DNA of 64,000 nucleotides from UBA6627 sp965248675 (GTDB lineage: Bacteria; Chloroflexota; Dehalococcoidia; UBA2979): assembly GCA_965248675.1 (NCBI GenBank), contig CBDFJZ010000008.1:1736001-1800000 (forward strand), written 5' to 3'. Shown piece after piece: positions 1 to 8,156 of the stretch. The notes below the pieces were generated by a model. That model had not been told where the DNA came from and did not search any database. It was given only the letters and a program-made list of their open reading frames with translations. How positions within the stretch are numbered: the stretch's first letter is position 1; each line of letters starts with the position of its first letter. The translations under genes and the position numbers were made by a program.

Positions 1-392
1 CGCACGACGTCGCCGTCGACGTCGCTGCCGATGATGTTCGGATCGGCGTCGTAGCGGCCGGTGATGTCGAAGCCCTGGCCTTCAAACCCGGGGTAGGCGG
101 CGACGGCGCGCCCGAGGCGGCCGATGCCGACGACGACGATCGTCCAGCGGCGGTCGAGACCAAGGATGAGGCGCAGCTCCTCGAGCAGCCGTTGGACGGA
201 GTACCCCCGGCCCTGCTTGCCGAAGCGGCCGAAGTAGGAGAGGTCCTTGCGGATCTGCGCCGGGGTGACGTTGAGCTCGTCGCCGAGTTCCTGCGACGAG
301 ATCACGGTACGGCCTTCGTCAGCGATCCGCGTGAGCAGCCGGAAGTACACCGGCAAGCGGTCGATTACGACCTCGGGGATCTCGAGTGGCAC
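1..392 (-). CDS. rex: Redox-sensing transcriptional repressor Rex (3' end outside window)
   Basis: Rex represses NADH-oxidising and fermentation genes and leaves DNA when the NADH/NAD+ ratio rises. The visible 130 residues hold an N-terminal winged helix (about residues 1-75, with the family-typical stretch QELGDELNVTPAQIRKDLSY and then FGRFGKQGRGY) and the start of the Rossmann NAD-binding domain with VGIGRLGRA (about residues 90-98) and a following PGFEGQGFDI strand. The gene runs off the window at the left. The GTG start at 392 is chosen because GGAGGG lies five bases upstream. A near-palindromic Rex-type operator lies about 100 bp upstream, so autoregulation is likely. Identification is firm; regulation is inferred. 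Confidence 0.93.
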   Translation of the reverse strand, partial: MPLEIPEVVIDRLPVYFRLLTRIADEGRTVISSQELGDELNVTPAQIRKDLSYFGRFGKQGRGYSVQRLLEELRLILGLDRRWTIVVVGIGRLGRAVAAYPGFEGQGFDITGRYDADPNIIGSDVDGDVV

Positions 393-488
393 GGTTGCCC
401 TCCGTGCACGCCGGCTCCTGTGCTCGCAGGCGTGTGTTCAGGCTGATCTGACGGACTGTCGTCTCGCCAGCATAGTCGTGGTGAGGGT

Positions 489-506
489 TCGTGCAAATTT
501 GCGCAA
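489..506. promoter_or_regulatory. Candidate Rex operator
   Basis: The 18-mer TCGTGCAAATTTGCGCAA differs at two positions, one in each half, from the ideal palindrome TTGTGCAAATTTGCACAA. That ideal fits the known Rex box pattern TTGTGnnnnnnnnCACAA. It lies between the divergent rex gene and the SUMF1-like gene, where autoregulation would be expected. Seen: the palindrome and its place. Inferred: binding by Rex. Confidence 0.6.
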
Positions 507-545
507 GCCAGAATGACACGGGTGTTGTTGCTACGATCTCGCGCG

Positions 546-1289
546 ATGACGCCGCAACTACAGCTGGACCCAAGAATCGCCCGGTTATTCGCCGAGGGGC
601 CAATCGCGACCCCGCTCGCGGAGCTGGACGGCGGGACGTTCCTGATGGGATCCGAGCTGCGCTCCAACGAGCGCCCGGTGCGGCAGGTGAGCATCGGTCC
701 GTTTGCAGTCGCCCTCGTGCCGGTGTCCAACGGCGAGTTCACGGCATTCATCGAGGCGACCGGCTACGAGCGTCTGCCGTTCCTGGACGACGAGCGGTTC
801 AACGCGCCCGATCACCCGGCGGTCGGTGTGAGCTGGCACGACGCCGTCGCGTACTGCCACTGGCTGAGCGAGTTGACCGGGCGCGGATGTCGTCTGCCGA
901 CCGAGGCCGAGCGAGAGTTCGCCGCTCGCGGTGCGCTGGAGGGCGCGCTGTATCCGTGGGGCGACGAGCCGTGGTCGGAGGGGGCGTACGCCCTCGGCGC
1001 GGCGGGGATGGACCGACCGCCGCCGATCGGGTCGTCGCCGCCGAATGGGTTCGGCCTGTTCCACATGGGCGACAGCGTCCACGAGTGGTGCAGCGACTGG
1101 TATTCACGGGGCGGCTACGATGGGCTACCCGCCTCGAATCCGACGGGCGTGCCAGAGGGTGACCGGCGTGCGTCGCGCGGGGGTTCGTGGCGGCACCGCG
1201 TGAAGGTGTCGCGGATCGCGGCGCGGTCGTCGCTGGAGCCGGAGCGCCGCTACAACGACTACGGGATGCGGGTGTACGCCTCGATCTAA
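546..1289 (+). CDS. SUMF1/FGE-sulfatase-domain protein lacking the catalytic cysteines
   Basis: This 247-residue protein has the C-type-lectin-like fold of the formylglycine-generating enzyme family (PF03781). The visible hallmarks are GGTFLMGS near residue 30, VSWHDAVAYCHWLS, CRLPTEAEREFAARG, YPWGDE, NGFGLFHMGDSVHEWCSDWY and RGGSW near the C-terminus. True formylglycine-generating enzymes carry a copper-binding cysteine pair just after RGGS; here that stretch reads RGGSWRHRVKVSRIAARSS with no cysteine, so sulfatase activation is unlikely. It may be a binding module or a different oxygenase-like member. An upstream ATG at 513 would add 11 residues. The later ATG is preferred because the possible Rex operator ends at 506; neither has a clear ribosome site. 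Confidence 0.75.
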   Translation: MTPQLQLDPRIARLFAEGPIATPLAELDGGTFLMGSELRSNERPVRQVSIGPFAVALVPVSNGEFTAFIEATGYERLPFLDDERFNAPDHPAVGVSWHDAVAYCHWLSELTGRGCRLPTEAEREFAARGALEGALYPWGDEPWSEGAYALGAAGMDRPPPIGSSPPNGFGLFHMGDSVHEWCSDWYSRGGYDGLPASNPTGVPEGDRRASRGGSWRHRVKVSRIAARSSLEPERRYNDYGMRVYASI

Positions 1290-1708
1290 CCGGGGTCGCG
1301 CGTGATCCAGTCGATCGCCGATGGGCTCAACCTCACCGCGACCGCGAGGCCAAGGCTCGTGCCGACGAGATCGGCGGTCCAGTCACCGACCGAGGCGCTT
1401 CGACCATCGACCTGGACCTGAGCGAGCTCGCCGGTGGTCGCGAATGCGGAGATCAGCAGCGCAGCGATCAGCAGCCATCCCGAGGTCAGCAGTGAGGGGT
1501 GAGGCGTGGCGAGCCGGAACCCAGCCGTCATGCCCAGCACCGCGAACAGCGCGGCGTGAACGAGCCACGATTGCTGTGCCGAGATGGAGCGGATGAGCCC
1601 GTCAGGGTCGCCGAGGCTGGTGGCCGGCGCGAGCACGACCACGAGTGTGACGACGACGACGGCGATCAGCGCGACGTTCGCCGTCAGCTCGAGCTGGTGT
1701 CTGGACAC
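1286..1708 (-). CDS. VanZ-like membrane protein
   Basis: A 140-residue membrane protein with about four hydrophobic segments. The third-to-fourth segment region reads GELAQVQVDGRSASVGDW followed by a glycine-rich helix. This matches the VanZ-like family pattern in which an E-x-x-Q pair precedes an R-x-A-S-x-x-D turn. VanZ homologues are linked to glycopeptide tolerance in some Firmicutes, but most are of unknown function. The GTG start at 1708 is the only good start. The gene converges with the preceding one and overlaps its stop by four bases. Confidence 0.65.
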   Translation of the reverse strand: MSRHQLELTANVALIAVVVVTLVVVLAPATSLGDPDGLIRSISAQQSWLVHAALFAVLGMTAGFRLATPHPSLLTSGWLLIAALLISAFATTGELAQVQVDGRSASVGDWTADLVGTSLGLAVAVRLSPSAIDWITRDPG

Positions 1709-2105
1709 CGAACCAGCGTAGGCCCTGCGCGGATGGCGGCCCAGAATCGGACGAACCCTGGCGCGACCCCCAGCGCGCCCGCGGCGAGGCGTGCATGGGC
1801 ATCGCTCGACCGTCCGTCAAGAGCTGGCACCGCGGCGCGCTGGAAGCCGCGTCGCTGCCGCGCGGGCGCCGTGGGCCGCCGTGGCTCGATGCAGCCGCAC
1901 CGGTGCGGTGCTCATGCGTCGGATGGCGTGGTTGACGTAGGGGTGGGCGCACACCGTTCCGGCGCGGCCGGTCGCTCACCACATCGTCAGCAATTTGGGT
2001 ATGAAGTGAAACAACTGGGAGTGAGGGCATGGGTAAGGTCTCGACACCACTCCGGGGCTTCGATTCGCGCGCGCTCACCGGCGGCGAAGGGGGTTCGCAG
2101 CCGCG
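1709..2105. other. Intergenic stretch, no recognised feature
   Basis: About 400 bases between the VanZ-like gene and the response regulator. The long reading frames crossing it look like shadows with arginine- and proline-rich translations. A somewhat A+T-richer patch near 1985-2010 could hold the promoter of the next gene, but no convincing -35/-10 pair is visible. Confidence 0.4.
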
Positions 2106-2852
2106 ATGGTTACCCAGCATCCCGATATACCGGCGGCGACGGAGCCGGCGGACACCGGCCCCGTGCCTGAATTCGACTCGACCGAGGTCAGCTTGCTGAT
2201 CGTCGATCCTCGTCCCGGAACAAGCGCGCTGCTCGCCTCGGAGTTGCGTCCGCTGCGTCACGTCGTTTCGGCCGTGTCCACTGTCGATGCGGCGAGCGCG
2301 TGGCTTGGCGTGCACGATGCGGACGTGATCGCGTTGTTCTCCGTATCTCGAGCGGAGGCCCTCGACGGCGCGCGGCGGCTTCGTGCAACCACGGAGCTTC
2401 CGTTGATCGTGGCCGGACCGGATGCGACGGCTGAGAGTCGCGTGGGCGCGTTCGATCGCGGCGCGCAGGATTACATCGCGCTGCCTGTGTACCCGGAGGA
2501 GCTGGACCGACGAGTCCGCGCGCTGGTGCGACGCGAGCAGTTCAGGGACCGCGGTGAAGCGCTGCAGGGCCCCGAGGGGCTGGTGATGTACCCGCGTGCG
2601 TACGAGGCGCACCTGGGCGCTGAGCGGCTGGCGCTGACGCCGAAGGAGTTTGCCGTCCTGCAGGTGTTGCTCGAGCGGCGCGGCGAGGTGGTGGTCCCCG
2701 ATCAGCTCTCGATGTCGATCTGGGGCTACGAGACCTTCGGCTCCAAGAACTTCGTCGAGGCGCACGTCTCGCGTCTGCGTCGCAAGTTGCGGCGGGCAGG
2801 CGCGACGGCGGTGGTGAAGACGGTGCGCGGGGTGGGGTACGTGATCCGCTGA
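2106..2852 (+). CDS. OmpR/PhoB-type response regulator with degenerate receiver domain
   Basis: This 248-residue protein has a receiver-like domain (about residues 28-145) and a C-terminal winged-helix DNA-binding domain (about 155-248). The latter has the OmpR signatures LTPKEFAVLQVLLERRGEVV, EAHVSRLRRKLR and VRGVGYVIR. In the receiver the aspartate normally phosphorylated at the end of beta-3 is absent (DADVIALFSV), and the conserved lysine before the beta-5 proline is replaced (YIALPVY). It should therefore be regulated by something other than phosphorylation. No histidine kinase is adjacent. A G-rich GAAGGGGG lies upstream of the chosen ATG. DNA binding is well supported; targets are unknown. 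Confidence 0.85.
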   Translation: MVTQHPDIPAATEPADTGPVPEFDSTEVSLLIVDPRPGTSALLASELRPLRHVVSAVSTVDAASAWLGVHDADVIALFSVSRAEALDGARRLRATTELPLIVAGPDATAESRVGAFDRGAQDYIALPVYPEELDRRVRALVRREQFRDRGEALQGPEGLVMYPRAYEAHLGAERLALTPKEFAVLQVLLERRGEVVVPDQLSMSIWGYETFGSKNFVEAHVSRLRRKLRRAGATAVVKTVRGVGYVIR

Positions 2853-2873
2853 CGCGACCGAGTTCGTGTTCCG

Positions 2874-3791
2874 CTAGGGCACGAGCTCCGGGGGCCGGAA
2901 CTCGATGGTTTCCTCGGCGACCACGACCGGCTCGATCTTCGTCACGCCGCGTGCCCGCAGGTCCTCGATGATCGGGTCGAGCAGCGAGTCCGGCACGGAC
3001 GCGCCGGCGGTGAGGCCGACGATCTCGACATGCTCGTACCAGGTCGGATCGATCTCGGACAGGCCGTCGACGCGGTAGGCGGTCGTGCCGCTGCCGGCGG
3101 CGACCTCCTGAAGGCGAACGCTGTTGCTGGAGTTCGCGGAGCCGACCACGATCACGAGGCCGGCGCGCTCGGCGATCTCGCGGACGGCGGCCTGGCGGTT
3201 CGTCGTCGCGTAGCAGATGTCATTCCGCACCTCGGCGCCCGGGAAGCGGCTGCGGATCGCCTCGATGGTCGCGGCGGTGTCGTCGACGGAGAGCGTGGTC
3301 TGCGTGACGACGAACTTCTCGCGTCCCGTTTCGTCGACCGCGGCGACGTCGGCCGGCGTGTCGACGACCGTCGTCCGTTCGGGGGCCTCGCCCTTTGTTC
3401 CGAGCACCTCGTCGTGTCCCTCGTGACCGACCAGGAGCACGTCGAAGCCGTCTTTCGCCGCCTTGCGGGCCTCCAGGTGGACCTTGGTGACCAGCGGGCA
3501 GGTGGCGTCGATCACGCGCAGGCGCCGCTGGCGGGCCTCCTCGACGACCTGCGGCGAGATGCCGTGGGCGGAGAAGACGATCCGAGCGCCCTCGGGAACC
3601 TCGCCGATGGTGTCGACGAAGACGGCACCGCGGGCGCGGAAGCCGTCGACGACGTGGCGGTTGTGGACGATCTCGTGGAAGGCGTAGATCGGGGGATCCT
3701 CGCGGTCGAGGACGTCGTCGAGCACGTCGATCGCGCGCACGACGCCGGCGCAAAAGCCTCGAGGCTCGGCAAGCAGCAGCGTGTGTGGCAT
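2874..3791 (-). CDS. ispH: 4-hydroxy-3-methylbut-2-enyl diphosphate reductase
   Basis: IspH (LytB) carries out the last step of the methylerythritol phosphate pathway, making IPP and DMAPP with a [4Fe-4S] cluster. The 305-residue length is normal. The three cluster cysteines are visible in GFCAGVVRAI (about residue 14), DATCPLVTKVH (about 97) and NDICYATTNRQ (about 193). AHGIS, TQTTLSVDDT and the late SVPDSLLDPI block are also present. The gene converges with the response regulator. The methylerythritol pathway excludes most archaea and fits an actinobacterial or Chloroflexota host. Confidence 0.97.
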   Translation of the reverse strand: MPHTLLLAEPRGFCAGVVRAIDVLDDVLDREDPPIYAFHEIVHNRHVVDGFRARGAVFVDTIGEVPEGARIVFSAHGISPQVVEEARQRRLRVIDATCPLVTKVHLEARKAAKDGFDVLLVGHEGHDEVLGTKGEAPERTTVVDTPADVAAVDETGREKFVVTQTTLSVDDTAATIEAIRSRFPGAEVRNDICYATTNRQAAVREIAERAGLVIVVGSANSSNSVRLQEVAAGSGTTAYRVDGLSEIDPTWYEHVEIVGLTAGASVPDSLLDPIIEDLRARGVTKIEPVVVAEETIEFRPPELVP

Positions 3792-3917
3792 GACGTCTCC
3801 GAGGAGTCGGTTCGTCTGACCATTCTACCGCCGGCGGCGGCTGGACCAATCGATCACACGCCGCAATCTGGTGCGGTGCTACGGTCGAATTGAGCTAGCG
3901 AATCGCCGGAGGTGTGG

Positions 3918-4595
3918 ATGCAGCCGGACCCGAGAGACGAGCCGGGGCGCGAGGCGTGGCGGATGTTCCGGATCATGTCGGAGTTCACGATGGGCTTCGA
4001 CGTGCTCGCGCAGCTGAGGCCGGCGGTGACCGTCTTCGGCTCGGCGCGCGTCGGCGAGGACGATCCGGCGTATCAACTCGCCCGCGACGTGAGCCGCCAG
4101 CTTGGTGAGGCCGGGTTCTCGATCGTGACCGGCGGCGGCCCGGGGGCGATGGAGGCCGCGAACCGCGGCGCGATGGAAGCCGGCGCTCGGTCAGCCGGTC
4201 TCAATATCAGCCTCCCGGAAGAGCAGGAGTCGAACCCGTACCAGACGCTGTCACTGAACTTCCGGTACTTCTTCGTGCGCAAGGTCATGCTCGTGAAGTA
4301 CGCCACCGCCTTCGTCCTCTTCCCCGGGGGCTTCGGCACGCTCGACGAGTTCTTCGAGACGATCACGCTGATCCAGACCGGCAAGATCCGCCGGTTCCCG
4401 ATGCTGCTCGTCGGCGACGACTACTGGCCGGGGCTGATCGAGTGGATGGACGGCCGGCTGCTGGAACGCGGCCTGGTATCGGACGGCGATCACCAGCTGT
4501 TTCAGATCGTCGACACACCCGACGAGGTCGTGCGCATCGTGCAGGAGGCGCACCAGGAGCACGGCCCGCGAATCGACAACGTCCGCCTCGCCTGA
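3918..4595 (+). CDS. LOG-family (TIGR00730-like) Rossmann protein
   Basis: A 225-residue member of the lysine-decarboxylase-like/LOG family, in which characterised enzymes are nucleoside-5'-monophosphate phosphoribohydrolases that release cytokinin-type bases. The signatures are VTGGGPGAMEAANRGA near residue 70 and PGGFGTLDEFFE near residue 135, the latter holding the nucleotide-binding and catalytic region. The ATG at 3918 is preferred over the GTG at 3912 because GGAGG at 3908-3912 is then spaced five bases from the start. Its stop lies four bases before the next start, suggesting co-transcription with the DehI-family gene. Confidence 0.85.
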   Translation: MQPDPRDEPGREAWRMFRIMSEFTMGFDVLAQLRPAVTVFGSARVGEDDPAYQLARDVSRQLGEAGFSIVTGGGPGAMEAANRGAMEAGARSAGLNISLPEEQESNPYQTLSLNFRYFFVRKVMLVKYATAFVLFPGGFGTLDEFFETITLIQTGKIRRFPMLLVGDDYWPGLIEWMDGRLLERGLVSDGDHQLFQIVDTPDEVVRIVQEAHQEHGPRIDNVRLA

Positions 4596-4599
4596 GCAG

Positions 4600-5430
4600 A
4601 TGTCCTCCGCCGCGCCGACCGAGCGCCCCACGCCCGTCGAGATCGCCGCTCTCTTCCGGTCTCCGGTGGCTCCGGAGCTGCTGACACGCCTCGAGCTGGC
4701 GCCCGCGTACCTGGCTCACGTCTGGCCCGTGCTCGCGGCGTCGGTCGACACGGCGGGCTTCCTCGGGAGCGCGCTGTACCTGGCCGACACGGCGCTCGAC
4801 GCGGTCAAGGAGGTGTACGAGCCGGAGCTTTCTCGCGACACGCTGCTCGAGACTATGCCGGCGGACGAGCTGGACGCCGTTCAGGCGGTGCTCGACGTGT
4901 TCCAGTACCTGCAGCCGCAGGCACTGCTTGCCGGTGCGGCATTGGCCGAAGCCTTCGAGCGCCCGGCGGTCGGGGGGAGCGGGCGGGTGGAGCCGCGCGA
5001 GCCGCGCGATCGCGATCCGGTCCACCTCGCGACCGAGGTCCCGGACGCCGTGACCGGCGGCGCGCTGTTGAGCGAGCTGGCGGAGACATTGCAACTGCCC
5101 GAGGCGCCGCAGCTCTATGGCGTGCTCGCGCGGTGGCCTCGATACCTCGAGGCGTCGTGGGAGGAGCTGCAGCACCTGGCGGCGTACCCGGACTTTCGAC
5201 GACGCGGGCGAGCGCTGTACTACTACGCGCGGTCGGGCGCGCGCTTCCTCGCGGAGGAGCTACGCGCGGACGCGGACGCGCTGCGGGCGGCGGGGATCGG
5301 CGATGAGGAGATCGAGGCCGCGCGAGTGGTGGTCGACGCCTCGGTACCGGCGCTCGCGACGATGGTGATGCACTGCACGGCGATGCGGCTCGCGCTCGGG
5401 CATCCCGAGCGCGAGGTGGTGGGGGCGTAG
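4600..5430 (+). CDS. DehI-family (group I 2-haloacid dehalogenase-like) protein
   Basis: A 276-residue, mainly helical protein. Its C-terminal half carries the pattern QLYGVLARWPRYLEASWEEL and a following arginine-rich helix, as in the halocarboxylic-acid dehalogenase DehI family. DehI enzymes hydrolyse D- and L-2-haloacids and are built as pseudo-dimers of two related repeats; this protein has the length of that fold. Many relatives are uncharacterised, so real dehalogenase activity is only a possibility. It starts four bases after the LOG-family gene, pointing to a two-gene operon. I could not confirm the catalytic aspartate by eye. Confidence 0.6.
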   Translation: MSSAAPTERPTPVEIAALFRSPVAPELLTRLELAPAYLAHVWPVLAASVDTAGFLGSALYLADTALDAVKEVYEPELSRDTLLETMPADELDAVQAVLDVFQYLQPQALLAGAALAEAFERPAVGGSGRVEPREPRDRDPVHLATEVPDAVTGGALLSELAETLQLPEAPQLYGVLARWPRYLEASWEELQHLAAYPDFRRRGRALYYYARSGARFLAEELRADADALRAAGIGDEEIEAARVVVDASVPALATMVMHCTAMRLALGHPEREVVGA

Positions 5431-5494
5431 CCCGCTGCGAGGGGTCGAACGCTCGTGGTCGGAACTCGTTCGTACAATCGACTGAAGGACCGGG

Positions 5495-6268
5495 ATGACG
5501 ACAGATACTCCGACCGACGCTGGGTCGCTGAGGAATCGGTGGGAAGCCTCGGACCCGCGCGTGCCGGGCGCGTTGCGTGAGGCGGAGATCACGCAACTGC
5601 GCCTGGTCTATGACTCCTCGAATTACGTGTACATCGTCGACCTCGATGACGCCGAGCTCGGGCCCGGGCTTGGCGTGTACAAGCCGGAGCGCGGCGAGCA
5701 GCCGCTGCACGATTTCCCGTACGGGACGCTCTACGCGCGCGAGATCGCGGCCTACGAGGCGTCGCGCCTGCTCGGCTGGGATCTGATCCCGCCGACGGTC
5801 GAGCGCGACGGGGAGCGCGGCGTTGGCTCGATGCAGCTATTCATCGAGCACGATCCGGCGCAGCACTACTTCGCGCTGCGCGAGCAGGACGAGCTCGACG
5901 AGCAGCTGGCGCGGATCGCGGCGTTCGATCTGATCGCGAACAACGCGGATCGCAAGGGTGGTCACGTCCTCCTCGATGCCGGCGATCGGCTCTGGGGGAT
6001 CGACAACGGGCTGTGCTTCAACGCCGTGCAGAAGCTGCGCACGGTGATCTGGGACTACGCCGGCCTCGAACTCCCGGAGGACTGGTGCGAGGACATCCGA
6101 CGATTCCGCGACTGCGTCGCGGGAGCGGACGAGATGAGCGCGCCGTTTCGTGAACGGCTCGCTGATCGTGAGCTGGAGGCGTTCGCCGAGCGCTGTGATG
6201 CGCTGGTTGCGCACCCGGTGCTGCCTGAGATGTACCCGTACCGCTGTGTGCCCTGGCCGTTGATCTAG
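5495..6268 (+). CDS. SCO1664-family (PI3/PI4-kinase-like) protein
   Basis: A 257-residue protein of the SCO1664 family, which is distantly related to phosphatidylinositol 3/4-kinases. Visible blocks are SSNYVYIVDL, VYKPERGEQPLHDFPYGTL (with a likely ATP-binding lysine), REIAAYEASRLLGWDLIPPT, DLIANNADRKGGHVLL (catalytic-loop-like D..N) and LWGIDNGLCFN (metal-binding DNG). In actinobacteria this gene usually sits beside DUF3090 and a phosphoglycerate-mutase-like gene, but those neighbours are missing here. The substrate is not known. Confidence 0.85.
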   Translation: MTTDTPTDAGSLRNRWEASDPRVPGALREAEITQLRLVYDSSNYVYIVDLDDAELGPGLGVYKPERGEQPLHDFPYGTLYAREIAAYEASRLLGWDLIPPTVERDGERGVGSMQLFIEHDPAQHYFALREQDELDEQLARIAAFDLIANNADRKGGHVLLDAGDRLWGIDNGLCFNAVQKLRTVIWDYAGLELPEDWCEDIRRFRDCVAGADEMSAPFRERLADRELEAFAERCDALVAHPVLPEMYPYRCVPWPLI

Positions 6269-6331
6269 TCGTGCCGGGCGCTACAGCTCCGGCGCCGTGC
6301 TTCGCAGGCTCGTACGTCGCGTGCGACGCCG

Positions 6332-7258
6332 TTACCAGCGGCGGCGCGGGCCGAGGCCGAAGGCGCTCCGCAGACGGGTGAACCAGGGACGGCGGCGCGG
6401 TAGGCGCTGCTGGAGGTCGGCGACGGCTTCCTCGGTGCCGACGATGATCAGGCCTCGCCAGTCGCGGAGTGAGGGGGCGCGGTCGTCCTCGACATGGGTG
6501 GGGGCCTCGAAGCGGGTGAAGGGTTCGAAGCGGTCGTCGCGGCGGTGGAGGACGTGGCCGCCGGCCTCCTGGATCAGGAGCACGCCGGCGGCGAGGTCCC
6601 AGATCTTGAGGCCGCCGAACCAGGCGCTCTGGAAGATGCCGGCGGCGACGTAGGCGAGTTCGATCGCGGCGGAGCCGGTGACGCGGTTGTCCCAGGCGCG
6701 GGCGCGGCCCGGGCTGCCGCCCGGCGCGGCGCTGAGCCGTCGACGGACGTCGGTGGCCGGCACCTGATGGAAGCGCTCTTCCTCGAAGTAGAGGCCAGCG
6801 CCGAGGTGGGTATGGTAGACGCCGGGACGCAGCGCGTGCGTCGACGCGCACCAGATCGCGCCGACGACCGGCTCGCCGCGGTGGAGCACGCCAATCGAGA
6901 CGCAGAAGAGAGGGTAGCCGTTGACGTAGTTGGTGGTGCCGTCGACCGGGTCGACGACCCAGACGAAGTGCTCAGCCTCGTCCGGGTGCTCTTCCACTTC
7001 CTCGCCGATGACGTCGTGGCCGGGAAAGCGCTGGCTGACGCGTTCGCGGACCAGCGCTTCGACGGCGCGGTCGATCTCCGACACCGGGTCACGAGGGGCG
7101 TGCCCGTCGAGCTTCGACTCGGTCTTGTAGTCGACCTCGATCTCGCGCGCGAGGCCGTCCGAGGCGAGGCGCCCGCCCTCGCGCGCGAGTTCGACGGCGA
7201 GCGATTCGATCGCGCGCAGCGTGGCCTCGTCAGGTGGCGCGGCGGGCGGGCTGGTCAT
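6332..7258 (-). CDS. Inositol monophosphatase family protein
   Basis: A 308-residue metal-dependent phosphatase of the inositol monophosphatase/FIG superfamily. The catalytic metal ligands are visible: GEEVEEHP near residue 97, WVVDPVDGTTNYVNGYP near residue 112, and WDLAAGVLLIQEAGG near residue 222. Substrates in the family include inositol monophosphate, histidinol phosphate, fructose-1,6-bisphosphate and 3'-phosphoadenosine phosphates; this sequence alone does not decide. An arginine- and tryptophan-rich tail (about the last 20 residues) is unusual and may bind membrane or nucleic acid. The gene follows the NIPSNAP-like gene 24 bases downstream. Confidence 0.88.
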   Translation of the reverse strand: MTSPPAAPPDEATLRAIESLAVELAREGGRLASDGLAREIEVDYKTESKLDGHAPRDPVSEIDRAVEALVRERVSQRFPGHDVIGEEVEEHPDEAEHFVWVVDPVDGTTNYVNGYPLFCVSIGVLHRGEPVVGAIWCASTHALRPGVYHTHLGAGLYFEEERFHQVPATDVRRRLSAAPGGSPGRARAWDNRVTGSAAIELAYVAAGIFQSAWFGGLKIWDLAAGVLLIQEAGGHVLHRRDDRFEPFTRFEAPTHVEDDRAPSLRDWRGLIIVGTEEAVADLQQRLPRRRPWFTRLRSAFGLGPRRRW

Positions 7259-7282
7259 TCGACCTTCTTCTCTGGATCGTCC

Positions 7283-8023
7283 TTACGCGACAGGTGTTCC
7301 CCAGTCAGTGGCGACGCGGAGCAGGCGGCCGTGCTGGCTGCCGATCAGGCGCTGGCGTTCGTTCCAGGCCTCGGTGGCTTCGGGTGGCGGATGCAGCTCG
7401 GTGGTCGGGCGCGAGAGGCGGTACCAGTCCTCGAGGGTGCGGAAGGCGAACAGCGTGACGACCTCCTGCGCGGGCCCGAGTGGGTCGCGGCCGAAGCCGA
7501 CGAGCCTTGCACCCTGGGTCTGGAGCCATGACCAGATGCGCTCGTGCGACAGACGCTCGAACTCCTGGCGGTGGCTGGCGTCCGTGAGTTCGTAGGTGAG
7601 CTCCGAGACGACAGAGCCGCGGCCGAAGGTTTTCGGTGCGACGGCGAGCGGCTCGTCCGCCGTGCGCGGCTTGGGCTCGAGATCGCTCACGTGGTCGTCG
7701 AGATCGAGCATGCGAGCGCGCGAGTGGGCGACCAGCGGCGGCCGCGCCGCTTTCGGATCGGCGAACTCTACGGTTTGCTCGCGAATGCGGGCGTCGGCCT
7801 CGAGGTTGCCGCCCTGCCGGGTGCCGAGCCAATGCTCCATGTCGCGGTAGACGCTATGCGTTACGACGACGTCGCCGGGACCGCCGAAGGCCCAGAAGCC
7901 GTAGCCGACCATTAGCGAGCCGTAACGGAGCATCGAGGGCCAGACGCCGGTGCGGCTGAGTTCTTCGAAGCGCGCTCGATCCATCTGCGCCACCGTGAAT
8001 TCGCGCTGCACCAGGATCGCCAT
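7283..8023 (-). CDS. NIPSNAP-like ferredoxin-fold protein (two repeats)
   Basis: A 246-residue protein that seems to consist of two dimeric alpha-beta-barrel-like halves, each with a strand, a helix and a tryptophan-containing HW or DWYRL-type motif (EHWLGTRQ near residue 63; EDWYRLSRP near residue 200). This is reminiscent of NIPSNAP family proteins. Function is not known. The ATG at 8023 is preferred over an upstream in-frame start at 8089 because GGAAGG lies upstream and the protein homology begins with AILVQREF. It is likely co-transcribed with the following inositol-phosphatase-family gene. Confidence 0.5.
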   Translation of the reverse strand: MAILVQREFTVAQMDRARFEELSRTGVWPSMLRYGSLMVGYGFWAFGGPGDVVVTHSVYRDMEHWLGTRQGGNLEADARIREQTVEFADPKAARPPLVAHSRARMLDLDDHVSDLEPKPRTADEPLAVAPKTFGRGSVVSELTYELTDASHRQEFERLSHERIWSWLQTQGARLVGFGRDPLGPAQEVVTLFAFRTLEDWYRLSRPTTELHPPPEATEAWNERQRLIGSQHGRLLRVATDWGTPVA

Positions 8024-8156
8024 CGAAGCTGCCTTCCCGCTCGCCGTGGCCGAGGATAGCCCCTGCGCCGTTCGGCGCATCTGTGACATGTCTGCTGCGG
8101 GGAGCGTCTGTGCGCTAGCCTGCGGCCTGCATCGCGAGGTCGACCGGGGAGGACTC

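Noticed and set aside
2029..2200. Short frame beginning MGKVSTPLRGF upstream of the response regulator
   Set aside because: Overlaps the regulator in another frame, no ribosome site and Arg-rich ending.
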